Shown piece after piece: positions 11,628 to 22,584 of a stretch of 64,000 nucleotides of DNA. The number at the start of each line of letters is the position of its first letter. Position 1 is the stretch's first letter. The notes below the pieces were generated by a model. The model worked only from the letters and a program-made list of their open reading frames with translations, searched no databases and was not told where the DNA came from. Origin of the DNA: Sabethes cyaneus (lineage: Eukaryota > Arthropoda > Insecta > Diptera > Culicidae); assembly GCF_943734655.1 (NCBI RefSeq), contig NC_071354.1:227658397-227722396 (forward strand), in the 5' to 3' direction. The translations under genes and the position numbers were made by a program.

Positions 11628-12074
11628 CAGGGCCCGGCATCGTCGAAACAAATAAATGAAGCTGACTTTCTCTTACCTTCGCTTCATCATGAGGGTACTT
11701 GCTTCATTTGCTAAACAGAACGCTTCAGGCAGGCTTCAGTTGAAGTTGGTGGCAGTTTCAATGGACGACGACTGAAAGTCAGGTACGATTTGTCGATATT
11801 GAACGGGTTAATTATAATATGCGTTGCATCCTAGGAAATGATACGCAAATTCAATTCATTTGCATTCAAAATTGTTGGCCTGCTCCTGAATATTTGATAG
11901 AAAAGTACAAACGAAAAGTAAAAACCGATAGTCATGATGAAGTGAAACCCGTCTCACTGACGCTGACTGAAGCCAGTCTGAAAGCGAAGCGGTGCTGCGT
12001 CAGTTAAAACCGAAGCTTCACTGCTTCTTTGTTGTGTGACGCTATGCAATTGAAGGTGACGTTGTCGGGCCCTG
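11628..12074. mobile_element. Non-autonomous hAT-like element
   Basis: The termini read inward as CAGGGCCCGGCATCGTC (left) and CAGGGCCCGACAACGTC (right). They are flanked by the 8-bp near-identical duplications ATTGTAAG (11,620-11,627) and GTTGTAAG (12,075-12,082). A CAGGG-type terminus with an 8-bp duplication is diagnostic of hAT transposons. The 447-bp body carries repeated GCTTCA/TGAAGC words near both ends, as expected for subterminal transposase sites. There is no transposase domain, so movement would need an enzyme from elsewhere. Confidence 0.8.
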
Positions 12075-12296
12075 GTTGTAAGGGCCATCGGTTGCGTGTA
12101 TAGCGTTACCAGTTTAAAATAGTTCGTGGAAGAAAACTACTCACGTACTAACTGGTCCACTAATGGTTAACTTGCCCTATATTGGCTCGTTTTATTGCGC
12201 CTGATTTTTATTTTCAGGCAGATTTCAAGCCACCGTGAATCTTACATGTGCATAATATTTTTCGATATAAATTAACAAATCATGTTTGTTTATGTA

Positions 12297-13472
12297 GTTC
12301 CGTGACCGCTCCAAATTCTGCGCAATTTTCTTTATATAAGTATTTTTTTAACATTGTGCATAACTATGATCATTGCGTTATTTTTTTATGAATGTCTGTT
12401 GAATATTACGCCATCATTCACAAACGGGCCATAATATTTGAGTGCGAAATAATTTAACGTGAAACTGAAAGTATTTTATATGGCAGAAAACATCGTCGTT
12501 AGTACCAACGCTAAGTTTGTTCTTCTAGAAAATTAACAAATTTATGATCAAAATTCTTTGCAATGATCAAATTACCCAGCATAATTAGAAAGAATAATTA
12601 GTCTTAGTCATGTTTTAAACAAAAAGAGTAATTGCATGCATTGCTTTCCTTAGAAAAATGCGATGCAATAATGCGCAGATTTAGGCACAGACTTTTTATT
12701 CATGTTTCAAATTCTGCGCAGTAATGTATCCTACGAAGAAATCGCGAAAGAATACGCAACGTCACCCAAATGGCTGAGGTATAGATGCATGAAAATTCAA
12801 GTAGAATCTTTAACTTGCATTGTTTGGAATCCAGTGCTGTGTCTTGGGGTTCGATCCTACGAGCGTCAATTCATGAAACCATGTCTTCTATTTTTTTAAT
12901 GTCCTACTTCATGGGGTTGTCAGAGAGTGGGGAAGTGGTTTCTATATGGAAACACAATTTTTATTATTAGTCTAAAGTGTAATGTTCAGTATGCAGAAAT
13001 ATTCGCCCTTCACGTTATCGCGTTAATAATCAGTATTCGCCCTTCACGTTATCGAGAATAAAATATTTAAAATGAGGCAATCATGAGGCGGATCATGGAT
13101 TTAATTATGGTAATGGCTAATGGTAATGGCTAATGGTAATGGATTTTTTGGTGTGCTTTCAGTGTATAAAGACATAAACAGCATGGCAGGAGTATTTATT
13201 TTCCCTTTTTGGGTGCGCAGAATTAGGAGCAAACATGCGCAGAATTAGGAACATAGGCAATAAAGTGCGCAGAATTAGGCACCGTGGATAAGTTTACAAA
13301 ACGAAAAATATACTCAATTGTTGGTCGACTTATAATTCTCATATTTTTTACCAAATATTATAGACCGTAGCACTACACGTTGTCGTTATCCACGTTGTTC
13401 ATTTAAATCTAGAATAGCGGAAAAATCATAAAAATGTCTTAACTGCGCAGAATATGGTACGTTCACGGTACC
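12297..13472. mobile_element. Inverted-repeat element with CTGCGCA subterminal motifs
   Basis: The left end (from 12,297) and right end (to about 13,472) read inward as GTTCCGTGACCGCTCCAA and GTACCGTGAACGTACCAT, both followed by ATTCTGCGCA. More TGCGCAGAATTAGG copies lie at about 13,214, 13,240 and 13,267, with the reverse form near 12,709. Repeated terminal words of this kind are typical of transposase-binding sites. A peptide VSYEEIAKEYATSPKWLRYR near 12,727-12,786 looks faintly like a helix-turn-helix, but the frame is short. The target duplication is not clear. Confidence 0.55.
12999..13056 (+). repeat. Two direct copies of ATTCGCCCTTCACGTTATCG
   Basis: Two copies of this 20-bp word are separated by about 18 bp. 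They are followed by a short GGTAATGGCTAAT tandem run at 13,110-13,145. Confidence 0.8.
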
Positions 13473-13884
13473 ACTATATTAAATTTATTAAATTTACGAA
13501 AAAGGTGTATTTCTGATAAATTTGGTAATAATATGGTAATTTAGCATCGTTTGTTGGTCGATTAAATTGGATCTTTATCTAGCTCTCCTCCTACTAACAA
13601 CAATTCCTTTCCTGAAATGCTTGTGCAGATGCAGAGGATTCCCTGGTCTAGTAGTAGCAACAAGTATTGGACTAAGATTCCTTCCATCCCACCAGGATCC
13701 GCATTCGAAACGTAGCCGGCGTCGGTATTGATCAGCATGCAGGTACCTGATAAGGTTACACAATGAGGAACAGTGTGTTGTCCCAACCATGCTTTTTCCA
13801 GCCATCATTTTGCAATTTTCATCGGTCCTGGTCAATAACGGAGTAGCAGCACACGGAATCCTATGCATATGCTTAAGTTAATTT
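13473..13884. other. Unassigned; minus-strand open frame of uncertain nature
   Basis: Two overlapping minus-strand frames lie at 13,562-13,868. One contains YRRRLRFECGSWWDGRN. I do not recognise the family, and there is no start, splice or domain evidence. It may be an old transposable-element fragment. Confidence 0.25.
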
Positions 13885-14490
13885 TTTCTAATTTCAATCC
13901 GGTTTTGGACCTTTTGGAATTTTGGTCCACATTTGTTCCAATTTTGATCCATTTTTGGATATCTCTCTCTCTGTCCAGGTTTAATTATGGTCAAAGTTTG
14001 GTCTGATTTTGTTCCGTTTTTGTTCCAATTTTGGTTAAATTTTGAACAAAGAAAAGCTTCGATTATAAATGTCCTTATGACATGACCTTACCTTAGCGGC
14101 AGACTTTGCAGCCGTTTATTAGAGTACTGGACAATTACGGCGCTAGCTTTAAAAAAAAATTCACTAGTTTCGTTCCAATTTGGTCCCATTCCAAACCAAT
14201 TTTGATTTAATTATGGACTAGTTGCTACCTAATTTTTGATAAATTTAGGATGCAATAGGATTGACTTTCGATGGTCAAATTGTGGTGCAATTTTGTACCA
14301 ATATTCGCTTGTATTCTACATACCGATCGCAGCCGGATCCGATCTGAAATTGCACTTCGGTCGGAACACAACGTATGCTATAACACATGTCGATCGGGAC
14401 GTTTCTGGTCGGAACGGGCCCGATCAGACTGTAGAATCGTGGCGATTAACCCAATTTTGACCTAATTTTGGTCCATCTTTGGTAAATCTC
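13885..14490 (+). repeat. Interrupted TTTTGGTCCAA-type degenerate array
   Basis: Short runs of the same 11-bp word as at 10.7 kb occur at 13,890-14,070, 14,160-14,290 and 14,455-14,480. Unrelated sequence separates them. The array leads directly into the microsatellite. Confidence 0.6.
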
Positions 14491-14496
14491 TCTCTG

Positions 14497-15040
<544 letters not shown>

Positions 15041-15300
15041 GCTCTCTTCTTCTTTCTTTTTCTCTCTCCTTTTTTTCTTGTTTCTCGCTTTTTTCACATT
15101 TCTCTCTCTTGTCCACCCTCTCTCGCTTTTTTCACTCCTTTCTTCTCCGTTTTTCACTCTTCAATTCCTTTTTTTTATTCCTCTCTCTCTTTCCCTTTTG
15201 CCGTCCTCTGGTTCTCTCCTTTGCTTTCTCTTTCTCTCCGGTTTTTTACCACTTCCGTTTTTCCATTCTTCTAATTTGGTACGATTTTTTTAGACTAATC
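15041..15300 (+). repeat. Pyrimidine-rich low-complexity tract
   Basis: Almost only T and C on the plus strand (TCTCTCTTT/TTTTTC words). It continues the microsatellite composition and resembles the longer polypyrimidine repeats elsewhere, but no exact shared segment was found. Confidence 0.7.
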
Positions 15301-15349
15301 TCATTTTTTTAGTCTTGACCTTGAAATGCGGTATGTATGACGGTATGTA

Positions 15350-15765
15350 TGATATTAATATATTTTGAAACGGTGGTTCTACAATTGATGAAGGGGCGGT
15401 AGGGGAAAGAAATGAAAATTTTTGGTGAAGGAGGGGAAAGAGCGGTAAGGTGAGGAGGGGGGGGGGATATTAGTAGTTACGCGTAACAAGTAGTCGTTTT
15501 GACTCCTACCTTTTGTCCAATGCGGGAAGGTGCATGAGTCGAACCAAGCTATAATCTGAGATTATAACGAGATTCGAACCCACAACACCCGCCAGGGTAT
15601 GTGGTTCGCTGGTACTTGTACGTTGTACCTTTGAACCATAGAGGCGCTGGACAAAAGGAGACTGCAAAACCCACTTATCAAGATAGCGACCCGTCTAGTT
15701 GGGTTATAGACACAAATTGTGCCTCTTCCTTTGTCTATTGTAGATAACCACCGACCGAGAAACTA
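15350..15765 (-). mobile_element. tRNA-related SINE copy (left half of head-to-head pair)
   Basis: Read on the minus strand, the unit has GCCTCTATGGTTCAAAGG near 15,645. Next comes a tRNA B-box-like GGGTTCGAATCTC near 15,570-15,582, then the body. Its tail at about 15,353-15,460 carries CCCCTACCG, TCAATTGTAGAACCACCG and TTTCAAAATAT. The same tail occurs at 33.95-34.05 kb and, more diverged, at 59.05 kb. The B box supports RNA polymerase III origin. The 5' portion up to 15,765 is shared with the right-hand copy. No coding sequence. Confidence 0.65.
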
Positions 15766-15920
15766 AACTACTAAAATATGAGGTTAGTCTATTTAATAGA
15801 AACGGAGCCTTCCTCCGAAAACACGATGATAGACGAACAACGTCACGTGTAGTACCTTGCAAGTCGTAAGAGCTTGCATAGTGTCGTCGTCCTGCCAGTA
15901 AAAACAAGTTAGATTTAAAC

Positions 15921-16132
15921 TAACTTGTCGGTCGGTGGTTATCTACAATAGACCAGAGGAAGAGGCACAATTTGTGTCTATAACCCAACTAGACGCGTCG
16001 CTATCTTGATAAGTGGGTTTTGCAGTCTCCTTTTATCCAGTGCCTCTATGGTTCAAAGGTACAAGTACCAGTGAACCACATGCCCTGGCGGGTGTTGTGG
16101 GATCGAATTTCGTTATAATCTCAGATTACAGT
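15921..16132 (+). mobile_element. tRNA-related SINE copy (right half of head-to-head pair), 3'-truncated
   Basis: This is the reverse complement of about 15,552-15,765 with roughly 95% identity by eye, including the B-box-like GGGATCGAATTTC near 16,098. It lacks the tail seen in the left copy. With the 155-bp spacer it forms a large palindrome. Confidence 0.65.
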
Positions 16133-17018
16133 TTCTTTAAAATGCTATTGCTCGGGAAAAAATCCGCAAAATCTTACAAAATCTTATTTAGGGGAGAGGG
16201 GCATTTATCATTTCTTACGTAAGATTTTTATTATGCCAATACCAAGATTAGACTATGTTGCGTGCCACCTAGAAGAGACAAAAAAGTTTTTTGTGTGCTA
16301 CTCGACAATGAAACGCGTTCAGAGAATGTTGAATGGATCGATGCGAATGATGTGGACGCTAGTGCAGTTTCTGAGTATTTACTAATATCTATTGACAATC
16401 ACAATGCTGAAAGACATTCTGTTCGTGAGTCGGGTATGAATGATTTCACAACTGATAATTGATTTTGTTTTTTTTATGAAATTCTTTAAACACTGCTTGA
16501 AATGAATTTGTTTTAACTTTGTCGACTGTTTCAGTGTTCTATCGGTCTGACTTTTTTGAAGTAAAACTTTTGATTTTTGGAGCTTCAAAAATCTTCTTTT
16601 TTGGTACATTTTCTACTGCGACCAGTTATTTGATCTATCTCCTAGGAGTTGCACACATGATACATAAGAGTCCAGCTCTGAACCTCTCAACGAGGTGGGG
16701 ATCTATGGATACAGCCCCCAAAGAAAGGCTCTTATATATAGGGGAAGGGGGAAGTCAAAAATGAAGAAAAGCCCTTACGTAATTAGTGCACAGTCCCATA
16801 CCAAATCAATCGACGTATTCCTCAATGTTACTCTAACTAACGGCTTGATAGACCTTTTTACATGTTCAAATGAAATAATGCATCAATTTTGGAAGCTGAA
16901 AGGGGAGAAGTGCATCAATTGTAAAAATGTTGCAATCTGCACTGTAGCGAACAGCTATGACGCGTTTGACGTCATTCGCACAGAGTTGTTGGCCAGCATG
17001 CGGCGGTAACAGCGATAC
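16133..17018. other. Non-coding; one short unassigned frame
   Basis: The plus-strand frame 16,262-16,462 (66 codons, acidic, contains VEWIDANDVDASAV) has no recognised domain or splice support and may be a transposon remnant. Nothing else is identified. Confidence 0.3.
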
Positions 17019-17115
17019 TTAATTAATGAAAAGCGTAAAGAGCAGCGGTCCTAAATTGCTACTTGGCGGCACTCTTGAGCTATTCGAGAATTGTGCGGTA
17101 ACCTCGAATCCTAAT
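17019..17115 (-). pseudogene. CR1-like reverse transcriptase scrap
   Basis: The minus strand reads AQFSNSSRVPPSSNLGPLLF, followed by TLFIN. This is the PQGSNLGPLLF block of CR1-type reverse transcriptases with QG changed to SS. Both ends are missing. Confidence 0.65.
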
Positions 17116-19110
17116 TTCAGACAGAGTGTAGCAGAAGAAAGCTTAATGTTATCAAGTTTTGTTGCATTCGAGCACGTGACGTTTAGGCCAATGTCATAGA
17201 ATCGGATAGATGACGGTGAGCGAGTTAGAGGTTTCAAAAATGGAAAGCAGGATAGATGACTCGAGAATTTGAATTTTAAAGCAGTGTTATTTGCACCGAT
17301 ATGCTTCAGAAATGTGGGTATTAGAGACGTGATGCAAGGTTACCGAGTCTGACTTAACAAGCCATGTTAAGTAATTTTAGCATTGATTTATTCTCCGACT
17401 GCTTACATTCTTTCTCAATACTGAATTTTCATTTACTAACAAGAAAGTTATAAGTGTGGTACTGGCTCGAGCTACTGAAGTCTCTTGCCCAAGGGCAAAT
17501 TATAATTAGTCTCAACATGTTTTGTTTCTAGAAGTGAGATTGATTGAAAAGTAGTGAAAAGCATAAAAGGGCAACAAAAGGTAAAACCACTGACACTTAA
17601 GCATGGATAATAAGTAGTTCGCTCGCTCAATTGCGTTAGCGCAAAAAGAACAAAGTGCGGAATACAGAAAAAAAACGTGGACGATCACCCTTATGCAGTA
17701 TTCTGACGGATCTGAATTTCGCTCAACTCAGTTCCCACGAGTTTTGCTGTCGGAATATCATCCGCTTTCGTTCGACAAACCGATCCTTTGGAAAACAGAA
17801 TAAGGCAGCATCAACTGTTTGGTGACAATGCGTGGGTGGCCTCAGCGGATTCTTTTCTTTTCTCGATTCTATCAACTATTAACGTTGTTATTTTTATTAC
17901 TATTTTTGACCTAGAGTCAATTGTTGTAATTGCTTCGACATTTAATGACTGAACGGTCAAAATCCCATTCAAAAATATTTTACGCGTCACTGAAATTGAG
18001 ACGCAACATCAGGTCGATCTTCCGAGCGCCACCACTAGTTGTATTGACTTTAACAAACAGCTGGGACATATATGCAAATACATAAAAGTGGGAGTTAGCG
18101 TGCAAACAAAATAGATCTGACGATATTTTTAAACGAATTTCAGTAAAATCCTGTATTTTTCTCATACCCTAGCTCAACTAACAGCTACTAATACTAAAGA
18201 TTTTAAAACTGAAAGCTCTATGTTCCATAATTATACAGTCGTTCTAAGTTCAGTGTCCAACCTGTGTGCTTGATTTGAGCATGCTAGAGTTAACCAGACC
18301 GTTCGGAGAAGATTTGATGCATTTGCCCATGTAATCTGTCAGCAAGCAAGTATCTACTTGGACATTGCCGCTTGCCTGCATCGAGTACCAGACAATGTTC
18401 CACACTTAGTCTGGAAGAAAATTTCTTGGTTATAAGCTGCTTTACTTAAGAAGGTTGACATTACAATTGTCTACAGCTATTGTACCCTACATACAAATAA
18501 ACTTATTATTACGGTTTGCTAAATGCTGCTGTTGGCATTCAGACAAAGGCGAATGAAGCTGCCCTTTACCTGTATAAGAGGGTGTACCTATTTTCGTAAA
18601 ACAGTACACTGACCGCAACGATTGAGACTCTCTTGTTCTGTCGATCATCATTAAATGTCAAAATGATGTGTGGGTGGGTGATAGGTACCAACACAGTTAT
18701 TGAACAAAATCAACAATTAACCATCATTTTATCACCTTTAATTGTAACAATTCCCATTGATTTGTACGCAGTCAAATTTGATTACCGGGCAATTTAATAA
18801 CAACTGTGTGTGTACTGAATCAACAATTATCGCACCGAACTGTCATTGTCTTTCCGCTACATTGTAGGCACTGCGACAGTACCGTGCACAGTAGTGGCAC
18901 TCGTAAATATTTCATCAACGAGCTTTCAATTGCTGATGAATTACCCCGTTGTAAACTGCTGCTGGGCGGTGCGTGCCGTACGTACGACACGCATCCTGAA
19001 GAGAAGTCCGAACAATTATTAGTGCACATAATTTATCCCACAATTGCATTCCGGTGGCCAGCGACGACACAAAGCAATCGCCGTCGAACAGTTATGCAGG
19101 GCAACGTGTA
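17116..19110. other. Non-coding, probably intron
   Basis: No exon, RNA or clear repeat boundary seen. The patch at about 18,790-19,100 is less AT-rich than its surroundings but has no recognisable coding pattern. Confidence 0.35.
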
Positions 19111-19303
19111 CACCCAAAATTGAGGCGAGAAGATTGTGTTACTTTTGAACAAGGAATTTATTACAACAAAAGTAATAAAAAGTATACCAGTTTAAATAAA
19201 ATAAGCAGGCCAAATAGATTGTCTAAAACATTAATTTGAGATGTGAAAAAGGTTATTAAGTAATTAGTACTCAAACAAGAATTTTTGTACAAGTATTTGG
19301 GTG
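19111..19303. mobile_element. Putative TA-flanked MITE
   Basis: The ends read inward as CACCCAAAATTG and CACCCAAATACTTG. Each is flanked by TA (19,109-19,110 and 19,304-19,305). The inverted repeat is short, so this call rests on the ends plus the TA duplication (Tc1/mariner-type). Confidence 0.45.
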
Positions 19304-20049
19304 TACAGCCTGCGTATTGTGACAACCTGAAGACAGTCATCGCATCGGCTTCGAAGCATCATTGTGCGTAGTTTATTCAAAACTTCGTACGACATCAAGT
19401 CATAATTCCAACCCTTCATTGCTCGTCGCCAGAAATGGCATTGTTTGCGAATTGTTGAAATATGAGGGTCAGTTAATGACGACGTTAGTCGTCGTCGTCG
19501 TCGTCATCCTCATATTGATAAGTGAGTGCACAATTGACATTAGCATCCCGTATGTCACCACGGCATAGCAGATACTAGTACGGACGGACAGTCCTGGTTT
19601 GGTAAAAGATGGGCGGTCGCGCAATAATTAATATCAATTAGAAACTGGCGAAAGCGCGCGCGCGCGTTTCGATTTACCGGCCGACAGACCGACGCGGGTT
19701 AAGGCCGTATCCATCGAGCCGAATCGGTTGAATTGCAAATGGGGTACTAATTAGTGTTAATTAGTAGTGGTCAAACCGTTGTTGGTGTGCACGAAGCGGC
19801 TAACTTCAGAGACAGAGAGATGTGCTTGGCTCCGATGACAAAGGAAGTGACGCCTTTGTTATTCCAGTCCGGTACAAGCGAAAGTTTGTTTGATTGGAAT
19901 GTTTTGATCAGTGTGGCGCCTCAATTTATTTATTAAATTCCGTGGGAAATGGTGTTGTTTGTGTTTTGGATACTGACAACAAAGATTTTAAATGATTGAA
20001 AATGGATAAATAATAAAAATAATGAATATGTTTTCACCTTCTTTTTTAA
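19304..20049. other. Non-coding; short GTC repeat
   Basis: A (GTC)n run of about six units lies near 19,486-19,504 and a short CG alternation near 19,656-19,667. No other feature seen. Confidence 0.4.
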
Positions 20050-22161
20050 TTACTTATTGTTTAGCAGTGAATGGTTGTATGCAAAAGGCGAAGAGAAAAA
20101 TAATAAATAGTGGCATGGAAAAAGAAAAACGATAGAATAATAATGTGACAGAATGGAAGGAAAAACGGAACATAAGAAGAGAAAAAATTGGATGAAAGAA
20201 GAAAACTGTGGAAAAAAATGACTAAAAATGACTAGATTACAGAAAATGATGAAGAACGGAAGAAAAAAGAAAAATAAACTATAGAGAAAACCAAAAAAAA
20301 TGAAGATAGATTGGACCGAAAATGAGAAAAAACGGGACAAAAAATAGAAGAAAAGGAAAACAAAGGGAGAAAATACAAGAGCAGAAAAGAACAAGAAAAA
20401 CCTGAGAGCAAGAACGAAACAGAGAGACGAAAACAGGGACCAAAAAGTCCACACAGGATAAGAATTGACAAATTAGGCAGTGAAAGAAGAAAAAAAAAGA
20501 AAAACGAGAAAAATAGAAGAAACGAAAGAAGAAACGGCATACAGAATAGAAAACTAGGGAGGGAAAAAGAAACCCAAAAGCGAATTGATTTACGGCTAGA
20601 TCTAGAGGAAGTCCGTCTCTCGCTACTCTCCAGAAAAGTAAACGAAACGAAAGAGAAAAAGTAAAAAAAATCGAAAAACAAGAACGAAAAGTGAACAAAC
20701 GGAATATAAAAAGGGGAAAAACGCGAGAGCAAAAGAGAATAAAAACGTGAAAAAAGAAAAAAGAGAAATGTGACAGAATGGAAATTAAAAAGAACAAAAA
20801 ACGTAGAGTTGGAGAAGAAAAAGCAAACAAGGACGATAAGTATAAGCATCGGATACCGAAGAAAAGGCAAACAAAGACAATGAGACACAAAATAGAAAAA
20901 ACCAAAACGAAAACGAAGAAAACGGGAGAGAAACCAGGGAAGAGAAAAATGAAAAGTAAAGCGGAAAATACGGGAGCTAGAAAACCGAGAAACAGCAAGC
21001 AACGGAATAAAAAATAAAAATGTTGAGAATAAAACGAAAATAGGGATAAAAAGAAAAAAAAATTGAATTCGACAGAGAAGAAGGAAGAGCAGGATATAAT
21101 GAGAGGAAGAACGGAACTAACGACAAAACGTTGAAAAGCAAAAGGAATAACGAGAAAGAAGAATGGGCAGCAAAACCACGGGACATAGAAATATGAAAGA
21201 AGAAGAAAACGGGAAAGAAGACAGAACAAACGGAAGACAAAAAGTGGGAAAACGTGTCAAAAAACGAAAAGAATAGGAAGAAAAAATAACCAAAGAAATT
21301 GAGAAAAAAAGGACAAACCACAACCATGGGAAATGACACAACACGGGAAAGAAATTACAAAAAGGCCAAATATGGGGAAAAGAAAAGTAGAAAATACGGG
21401 AGCATAAAAATCGAGAAACGAGAACAGCAAAAGAGGAATAGGGGGCTAGAAAAAAATGTAGAGAACAAAAAAGAGATAAAACAGAAAAAACTGAACACGA
21501 CAAACAGGGAGGAAAACCAGAGCATAATGAAAGGAACAACGGAACAAACAACAACGAAAAACGGGATAGAAAATCCGATTTATATAGCAATAAAAAACGG
21601 AACCGAAGAAACTACAGAAAAAGAGGAATTTGAAAACTTGTCAACGATGAAAAGCAGAAACAAAACTTAAAACAAAAAAGATGAAAAGCAAAACTTTAGA
21701 AAAGGGCGAAAAACGGGACAGGAAAAGAGGAGAAAAGGAACAGAAGAGCACGAGGAGGTGGCGAACAGAAAATTAAATAAAAACTGGCTTAAAAAACAAA
21801 AGAAAAACTTGACAGAATTGGAGGAAAATAACAGAAATTAAAAGGAAAAAAAGTGGAAAAGAAATCGAAAGGAGAAAGAAGATACAAGTAAAAGAATACG
21901 GTACAGAAAACAAGAGCAGCAAAAAGTGAAGAGAACATCAAGAGATTGCCGATTGCGAGGTAGTTCATTTCATGCTACTCTCCAGAAACAAAAAAAAACA
22001 AAACTGGAAAAATGAGACAAGAGAGAAAAATACGGAAAAGAACACGAACGAAAACTGTACAAACGGAATATAGTAAGAGCAAAAACGCGAGGGAGAAAAA
22101 GAAACATGAAAAATGAAAAACATAAAAACGTAACAAAATTGGACCACGAGACCAAGAAAGA
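20050..22161 (-). repeat. Polypurine/polypyrimidine repeat block A, main part
   Basis: The plus strand is overwhelmingly A and G (words such as GAAAAACGGGA, AGAAAAAG), so the minus strand is polypyrimidine. It is not simple sequence. Around 20,622-20,780 and 21,974-22,140 there are two copies of one segment (GCTACTCTCCAGAAA, then ACAAACGGAATATA, then AAAAACGCGAG in the same order), offset by about 1.35 kb. This implies long tandem units. Long Phe/Leu/Ser frames on the minus strand exist only because stop codons need purines. Confidence 0.85.
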
Positions 22162-22230
22162 GAGTAATTCTCACTGAAACGGGCCACTACTGATACGGGG
22201 TCTTCAAATATTGGAACTTTTGCACTTAGT

Positions 22231-22242
22231 TGGTTGAAAATG
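22231..22242. repeat. Target-site duplication, retrotransposon 3' side
   Basis: TGGTTGAAAATG, identical to 27,834-27,845, directly abuts the poly(T) (minus-strand poly(A)) tract. Confidence 0.9.
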
Positions 22243-22584
22243 TTTTTTTTTTTTTTTTTTTTTTTCCTTTATTGAACCACTATTACAAATATTTAATTAA
22301 AGACAAGGGACAAAGCTCTTCCCGGATTAACCATTGTAGAGCTGGAATTCAATGGAACATTAGACAATACACAAAACACATAACTTAATCTAGGAGTCTC
22401 AATAAGCAATCGCCAAGAAGTCTTCGGTGCGCATTGTACTGGCTTTAGAAAGAATATATCCAAGTAACGTTCAGCAAAGCTGTGACTTCGCCGCATGTAC
22501 CATAATTAATGACATAAGTTCGCACATTCCAGTTTTTTCGTGGGTTAGCTGTTTCCAATCGCTGAGTGTGCCTGAAATCTGAAA

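Noticed and set aside
13562..13868. Two overlapping minus-strand frames as a host exon
   Set aside because: No splice sites, recognised domain or preferred frame. It may be old transposon sequence.
15552..15660. Functional tRNA gene
   Set aside because: A B-box-like motif is present, but the acceptor stem and anticodon arm do not form, and the sequence continues into a SINE body with copies elsewhere.
16262..16462. 66-codon acidic plus-strand frame as a gene
   Set aside because: No recognised domain, no splice or promoter support. The length is within chance expectation.
20232..21229. Long Phe/Leu/Ser-rich open frames on the minus strand (up to 316 codons)
   Set aside because: They arise because the strand is almost pure pyrimidine and stop codons need purines. 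Overlapping frames are equally open, and no domain, signal or codon pattern supports a protein. The same applies at 28.1-28.6, 43.6-44.95, 45.7-46.6 and 60.5-62.9 kb.
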